Origin: Paramacrobiotus metropolitanus
Taxonomy: Eukaryota > Tardigrada > Eutardigrada > Parachela > Macrobiotidae
Length of the DNA: 64,000 nt
Assembly (NCBI RefSeq): GCF_019649055.1
Contig: NW_026570231.1
Location: 1,612,001 to 1,676,000, forward strand
Direction of reading: 5' to 3'
Part shown: piece after piece, positions 58,482 to 64,000 of the stretch
How the letters are laid out: every line of letters starts with the position of its first letter
Numbering within the stretch: position 1 is the first letter of the stretch
Translations under genes and position numbers: made by a program
Notes under the pieces: generated by a model
The model's input: only the letters and a program-made list of their open reading frames with translations
Databases searched by the model: none
Told to the model about the DNA's origin: nothing

Positions 58482-60279
58482 AAGGGGTGGCCAGAAGGCA
58501 CGGTCCAGGGCTGGGTGCGCAAGCGAATACGAACAATTGTCGTCATCTTAGCAATTACCGAAATTGTATCTAATAAATGATCCATCAAAAAAAAATCGTA
58601 GCATAAGGCATTCATAAGCCTCGTTGTGCAGACGGAAACTGGGAGAACAGGAAGAGCCTCGCGGGGTTACGGTGATGAAATTTTAAATGTGCGCTGGTTT
58701 ATGGTCCATGGCAGCGCTGGATATGGAGATAAATGCAGCCTAACGGCAAATATATCCGAGCAATATGATACAGTAGATGGACACAAAAAAAACATTCAAA
58801 AATTTCGCAGAAACTGGTCTTTCGAAGCCTGTTTTGTTGAGTGCTGTAACGGCGACGATACAATTTTCCATAGGCCCATCCAATCGTTTACCGTCTGCCT
58901 AAGTATAATTTTTTTGCACCTGTTTGGAAGCGATTTCACACTGCTGAATACACTTTGCAGAACTCCGAAGGCGTTCGGCTGTAAAGGAAAATTCATACAG
59001 CGTTGAAATTGTTGTCAGATCCACCGTGAAATCCCCGTCCACAAAATTCGGATGACCGATATGCGTTGCAATTGGAGCCAAGCTGTTGATTCCGGTATAA
59101 TCAGCGTCAGTCTAAGCATTTACCTCAGCCAAAAAGCTGGCCTGGCTCTCCGGAAAGCTGCCTTGCGTACCCGGTTCCTCCGTATGCATACCGCCCTGCT
59201 CGGTAAATACCGTTGCATGCCTCCATGACAACTGGGTCTTCGGTCTCCACCTTAACTGTGGCTCTATCACTGTGGAAACTCATCTCAGCTAGAACCTTAA
59301 CCATGTCAGAGTTCCAATGTACGCCGGCGTTCACAGGTCCGTTTTTCGCAGATTATGCGGGTGGATTTGTGACAAAAATCGGGCTTCACAGCTATCGAAA
59401 TCTAACCAGCTGTAAACCAATAAAAAAAGACTATAATAATTACGTGTTCGGAAAAACGAAAGCAAAGAAATAGCTTAAAGCAGTTGGAATGGAAGATGTA
59501 GAAGAACCGGCCGAAATTGCAAGGAAAAGCAGCTCGACTGGATTTTCTATCGATTCCCTATACCGAGAACAAAGAATTTGAACCCCCTCCCCCCGACTAA
59601 GACTATATTGTACGCCCTTTCGGAATTGCAGGGGGTTATTTTTATTTTTTTTTCCGTCAGCTTTTATACTTGTTTGTTGATGAATTCGCGTTGCCAAGGG
59701 GAATGGCGTCGTACGGCTTGATGTACAGGAGGGTTTGATCTGGTGTCGATGACGTGCTTAATTTTTCTGGTTCTTCCAGCTTTCTTATCTTTTGAGGGGA
59801 ACAGTGTACGGTACATGTAGAGTAACTGAAGCATTGGATGATGTTGGGCTACAACAAATGTTTGCCGAAATTCTGTGGAGACGTCTTGTCATTCCGGAGA
59901 GGCATCTTGTAGCAGGAATTCACTTCTAACGGAGATTCATGGTTTAACGCCGCATGTCTAATTGTCAGTACCGCGGATGCTGCTGAAAAGATTGCTTATA
60001 TTGTAAGTAAGCATGCTAAAATAATTGTAATATTACGTTTCACTATTTTTCTTATTAGCAATCTATGTCGGCACCGGTAGTTGCTATTTTGCCGGTTAGT
60101 TGTAAAACGATTTTTTAACTTACTCCATAAAAAAGCAAGTTGGCGTGGATACTATGAAATGTTTGCCTACAAAGATCCTATGCAGCGTCCTACCACTTTC
60201 CCCTTCGCCAAAAATTGGTAATTAAATTTCTGCCGGCAAATCCCTTGATCGTGATTGAAGTCCTGAAACTGAACGATCG
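58482..60279. other. Mostly unassigned; may include the 5' part of the viral structural gene
   Basis: A minus-strand block at 59334-59125 has natural composition (VKVETEDPVVMEACNGIYRA) and a possible donor at 59122, but no start or family. Near 60.1 kb short plus-strand pieces may belong to the structural gene that follows; I could not align them. A C/T-rich run is at 59580-59600. Confidence 0.35.
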
Positions 60280-60952
60280 TTGCTAAGCGTTAAAATCCAG
60301 GATTTAGAACTAAAAAATCACAGCAAAAGCGCCGTAAAAGAAGATCATCTCTACACATGCAAAAGCAACGAGACGCTCAGAAAACTTGCGGTGCGATTTG
60401 TTACGAATGGAAGGAATGGCCCATTCAGTCTCCCCATCGGCGTTTTTTATAATGGCTCACAGACCTTGCCAAAAGAAAAGCGTTCACCTTAATCTTGGTA
60501 GTACGTCTTTACCAGGAGAAAGTCTCACTACGGACGTTTTCCAAAAAATTCTGGAAAGCGAAAAATGGTTTAATTTCCCGCACACTTAATCTCCGTGATG
60601 ATATTTTCGGACATTTACCATTGTCTGCTTTTTCAAGGTTGGTGGTAAAATTAAGGTTTGCGTTAAGGCAACGCAAAAGTCGTGAGAAGGCAATCTCCCA
60701 AAACTTTCCTTCGATGCGGTGGCGCTTATTCGAGACGAATACACAAAAGGATTCTTTATTTATGGTTTTGACCTAAATCCTGGGGGAACTGGGCTTGAGC
60801 CACTAAGCTTGATTCGTAAATGGAATCTGGGTATTCATTCAGTCTGCATTGAGCCGCTGAGACAGCCTACCATCATAATTACACTCCTTAAGTTTGACGC
60901 GGTGACAAAAATTAGCAATTTCCGCCAATTAATTTGTGATTTTACAAATTAA
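60280..60952 (+). pseudogene. Adintovirus/Polinton structural-protein C-terminus (F54H12.2-like), broken
   Basis: The final block (60719-60952) matches the C-terminal signature of the structural protein that lies next to the protease in Polinton and adintovirus genomes: an 'R.eY..G...f.FDL.P' segment (IRDEYTKGFFIYGFDLNP), then 'L......l.i', then a hydrophobic strand before 'FD....I' and a final '.DF'. The gene upstream is spread over other frames (NGPFSLPIGVFYNGSQT at 60415-60465), so it has at least two frameshifts. Such proteins form the icosahedral capsid. The stop at 60950 is two bases before the protease ATG, the compact arrangement expected of the virus. Confidence 0.65.
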
Positions 60953-60953
60953 A

Positions 60954-61436
60954 ATGGATAATCTGACAACCAAACTTCTTTGTGAGAATTCGGAAACAGG
61001 AAAAATGTTTCAAATGATTTACGCCCGTGATGCGCTGCCTAAACGAACTTACAATTTACCAGACGCATACATTGTCAATACAGAAGTTTACACCGGACCT
61101 GGTGAACACTGGTGGGCATTTTATCAAAGCGAACCGACGTCAGTTGAGTTTTTCGACTCTTATGGACGGCCTGTGGAGCTTTTTTGCCTGACTGAAGACT
61201 GAAGAGCTAATTTACACGTCGTTTATCAAATGGAACGCATACAGCAAACATTTTCGACAGTCTGCGGTCAATTTTGTAATTTTTTTATTCATAAGCGCGC
61301 TAGCGGAGAATCAGATAAGACATTATTCATTATTTCAATAAGAATTATGCTGACAATGACGCAATGTTTTGTCAGTGGATAAACAATCACATAATTCACA
61401 TTAACAATAACACAGCAATGTATGCAGAGCTTACGT
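60954..61436 (+). pseudogene. Adenain-like cysteine protease, stop and frameshift
   Basis: Viral maturation protease. The ATG at 60954 follows the structural gene. N-terminal landmarks: DALPKRTYNLPDAYIVNT, GEHWWAFY (catalytic His at 61106-61108) and FFDSYGRP (Asp present). An in-frame TGA at 61200-61202 interrupts it. Beyond, the same frame shows VCGQFC with the catalytic Cys at 61263-61265, and near 61312 the frame shifts before the C-terminal block (HYFNKNYADNDAMFCQWINN), which ends at 61436. All catalytic residues are thus recognisable but in pieces. It is a separate copy from the protease at 11.5 kb. Confidence 0.88.
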
Positions 61437-61459
61437 AGAACAAAAGAAAAGAAATATTG

Positions 61460-61620
61460 CAGCAGCAGCAAAATTTTTTGGGTTTTACATTTCATTTTGT
61501 GTTCCCTGGGGTAGTAAAAACGGCAGTAGCAGTAAAAGTATCGTCAGCAGCATCAGCAGCAGCAGGAGGAGCAACAGTAATAAACATAAATTTTTTTGGG
61601 TTTTACATTTCACAATTTTT
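61460..61620. repeat. GCA-rich low-complexity block with a duplicated 25-bp word
   Basis: The word AATTTTTTTGGGTTTTACAT occurs near 61481 and 61590, about 109 bases apart, enclosing a CAGCAG/GCAGCA-rich stretch. Open frames across it are a compositional effect. Confidence 0.7.
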
Positions 61621-63031
61621 TTTATCACAAAATGCATACAGAAACGGTAGTAAGCAAACAAGCAATCAGAAGCACGCTACCGTCTTAGGCGCTATCGGTG
61701 ATGGAATAGCCAACGTTATCTTTTGTACTGGTTCCATCTTCGGCTTTAATGGCGTTGTTAGGTCCTTTCGGCTTCTCATTGCCAAATTGATAATAATACA
61801 TCTGCAAGAATGTCCCGAATATCCATTCCCAGAAAGTCAAAGTTGTCCACATCTTCATCGCCAACAGCAGGCTACGATTGGGTCATATCATCGCAACTTA
61901 ATGAGTGGGCTGGAACCGCTGCCACATTTTCGATGCTCCCATACATCAAGGTCGCAAGCAACTTATCCAACCTCCATATCAGAATCAGCAAGCGAGTCAT
62001 TCAGAAGCAGTCGCGGTGTCGAGGGCCATCAGATCCGCCAGAGTGTTTTAAAAGAATATCAATATCGGATTCACCCAGAAAAAAAAGGAGGTAATCTACT
62101 TTTGTTCCTTGAGGTTTGGTTGGAAGATGCTGCCTGCCTTTATTTTAATTGCCTGCTGCAGGTTTCGTAGCAGCTTTCCGGAGTTTGTAGCGTAGAAATT
62201 GTATCGTAGCAGGTTTCCGCAATGTGTTGTTCAGTGGCTACCTAACCCGGAGGTTCACATTTTAGTTAACGTTCAAATATTAGATTTGATAGCCCTATGG
62301 AAGAAATCGTCAACGATCTGACTGGAACTCCGTAGTTGCATATGCAAAATGAAATGTATGTACGGTGGAAAACGTATAATCGTGTCTTTATATGTTTGCT
62401 GGTTAATGTTTTATGCGTTTGATAATATTGCCATGCCGATTAACGTTCTTATTATTGGGTTAACTCTGTATTGCTGTTTCGTGATATTTTTTTATTATCA
62501 AATTTTAATTGTATCCCTTTTTAGTTTTCTAACTTAACCGATCAATAAACTTGAACTGTTAAGATAAAACAATTAGAAATTCGTCCTCACTTAAATCTTG
62601 AAACTTATGCGTTTTCTGCAAGTATGTTTCACGATAAACTACAGTAAGTTTTTTTTAGTGTAGAGCCAGCATTCTACAGGCGATATCATTTTTTTGCATA
62701 AAGTACTCATAAAGCGGTATAAGTTGAAATTTTGCAGTGCAGTATCCTGGTATAACGACTAACCAGGGCACTATTACCGCCTCTAAATTCAGAAAACCTC
62801 GTCTTTTGCAAAAACGTAGTACACACTGTTGTAAAATTAAAGAAATAAATTCGTATGTTTTATCTGGTGAGGGTCAAAGAGCGCAACCAAACAATTTAAG
62901 TTGGGTACATACCGCTGCAATGCACTAGTGCAGTACTCATGCAGATAATTTACGCCATAATACCACAATACTGAAAAATCTGGTCTTTGGCAGATTTACT
63001 TATGTAGCACGTTTAAAAAGTAATTTTATTC
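61621..63031. other. Unassigned; short acidic pieces on the minus strand
   Basis: Between 61790 and 62080 the minus strand encodes short acidic pieces (DEDVDNFDFLGMDIRDILAD; ESDIDILLKHSGG) in broken frames, loosely like the acidic first exon of the viral polymerase at 9.8-10 kb. The rest is AT-rich without supportable genes. Confidence 0.3.
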
Positions 63032-63033
63032 TA

Positions 63034-63693
63034 CAGTGAAACCCCTCGTAACGTACACCCTTTTATAACGTTCACCCCTTTATTATGTGCATTCGGCTAG
63101 GAACCGGACTGTCAGGCATATTATAACGTAGGGGCAGTTCTCTTTATAACGTTCACCCCTCTACAAGTATAACGTACACCTACCATGGAACGGCAGACCA
63201 TAATTATTTAAGGTACATTCAACCCCTGCGTTACGTACACCTGGCTAAAAACGAGAAACAACAATTTCAAAAAATGCTCCGGCTTTTAGTTTTAAGTCTG
63301 CCCGATGCCGGATCTTGCGGTGCAAAACAGCGAATCGATGAAAAACAACATTTACGTACGTAGTTGGGGACTTAACCTGTCAGTTACCGTACTGCAGCTG
63401 TTTAAAACTGGACGAAAAAAGTAAGCGTCAGAGTTTTTCTTTGGAGAAAAAGCTCGACATCATTAACGCCGAAGTTAGAGAAGTCATTTTACACTCCAAA
63501 AGGTACACGGCGCCACCTCCGGTTGCTACACACAAATATATAACTCACCCCTTGGGGATGTTATTATTCACCCCTTGGGGGGGGCACCTTTGGGGGGGCA
63601 CCCTTAGGGGCAGTGCCCCTACGTAACGTACACCCCTTTGTAACGTTCAGGAAGCTAGGAACGGAGGGTGTACGTAGTAGAGAAGTTTCACTG
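63034..63693 (+). mobile_element. pogo/Tigger-type Tc1-mariner element, deleted
   Basis: Terminal inverted repeats begin CAGTGAAAC, and TA is duplicated at 63032-63033 and 63694-63695. Inside, subterminal AACGTACACCCCTTT-type words repeat in both orientations. A short frame at 63420-63490 (FSLEKKLDIINAEVRE) resembles the N-terminal helix-turn-helix of pogo/CENP-B-type transposases. At 660 bp it is an internally deleted, non-autonomous copy. Confidence 0.85.
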
Positions 63694-63695
63694 TA

Positions 63696-64000
63696 TATCT
63701 GACGCGTTTGAGGAAAGAAAGTAAGAAAACAAGCGATCTGCAAAATGTACAAAGTCTGCCTATTGTATTAGTGCCTTAGTTAGGGCCGGCAATCTTATTA
63801 ATGTATGCTATTGTTGCGCAGATTTGTCTTCTATATTGGCTGAAGGTTTTTAGTTTTACACGACTGACATTTTAATAGATGACGGATGATTACAAGGTCA
63901 AATGTGGCGGGGGTATTACGTGGTATCCAATCTATCGCCTCAGCCCACTAAGCTGAAGCGACGCCTCTCATGCAGTTTCCAGGTGACCTCTTTGAAAATG
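63696..64000. other. No recognisable gene
   Basis: No motifs or repeats seen to the end of the window. Confidence 0.5.

Noticed and set aside
61457-62170. 237-codon plus-strand frame
   Set aside because: It is driven by GCA-rich low-complexity and a duplicated 25-bp word; no domain and unnatural composition.

Overview
This window looks like nuclear DNA of an invertebrate animal. It has spliced protein genes with short introns (56-58 bp up to about 1 kb), AATAAA polyadenylation signals, and a dense mixture of animal-type transposons (Ty3/gypsy, Helitron, hAT, CACTA-like, pogo-like, TTAA-target foldback elements). It also holds two decayed loci of Polinton/adintovirus-type DNA virus genes. There are no bacterial operons, rRNA genes or convincing tRNAs. 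I cannot name the species from sequence alone.

Layout. 0.3-3.1 kb: a small acidic ORF, a complete gag-only LTR retroelement (identical 194-bp LTRs, 5-bp target duplication GGTTT) and an unrecognised gene with one intron. 3.9-5.6 kb: a gypsy integrase zinc-finger relic and a fragment of a CACTA-like transposase. 6.1-11.7 kb (minus strand): endogenous adintovirus/Polinton-like block with a broken protein-primed-type family B DNA polymerase that has two small spliced 5' exons, a 4 x 42-bp repeat at its promoter, a two-BIR/RING IAP interrupted by one stop codon, and the C-terminal part of an adenain-like protease. 11.8-15.3 kb: gypsy integrase and RT/RNase H relics. 15.3-21.4 kb: mostly decayed, unassigned DNA. 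21.4-25.6 kb: isolated host-like exons and a 180-bp tandem repeat. 25.6-34.6 kb: the best-preserved gene cluster: a ten-exon minus-strand gene with BEN-protein-like features, a divergently arranged intact two-exon CACTA-like transposase (806 aa), and a three-exon gene of unknown function. 35.4-39.4 kb: a RING-like ORF, a companion small ORF, and a multi-exon cysteine-rich gene. Three diverged copies of a long-palindrome TTAA-flanked element sit inside introns of these genes. 40-48 kb: hAT relic, scattered exons, a possible NTPase fragment. 49-50.7 kb: Helitron helicase relic next to a perfect 69-bp palindrome. 52.8-54.9 kb: foldback element and direct repeats. 55 kb: a divergent TBP (TATA-binding protein) paralogue. 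56.7-57.8 kb: the 3' end of an LTR element. 60.2-61.4 kb (plus strand): a second adintovirus/Polinton fragment carrying a structural-protein tail and a broken adenain-like protease. 63.0-63.7 kb: a pogo/Tigger-type element with TA duplication.

How it fits together. The viral blocks contain the replication (polymerase), maturation (protease), structural and apoptosis-control (IAP) functions expected of a midsize dsDNA virus that integrates into animal genomes, but every recognisable viral gene has disabling lesions. The apparently functional genes are the CACTA-like transposase, the BEN-like gene beside it, the three-exon gene after it, the TBP paralogue, the RING-like ORF and the cysteine-rich gene.
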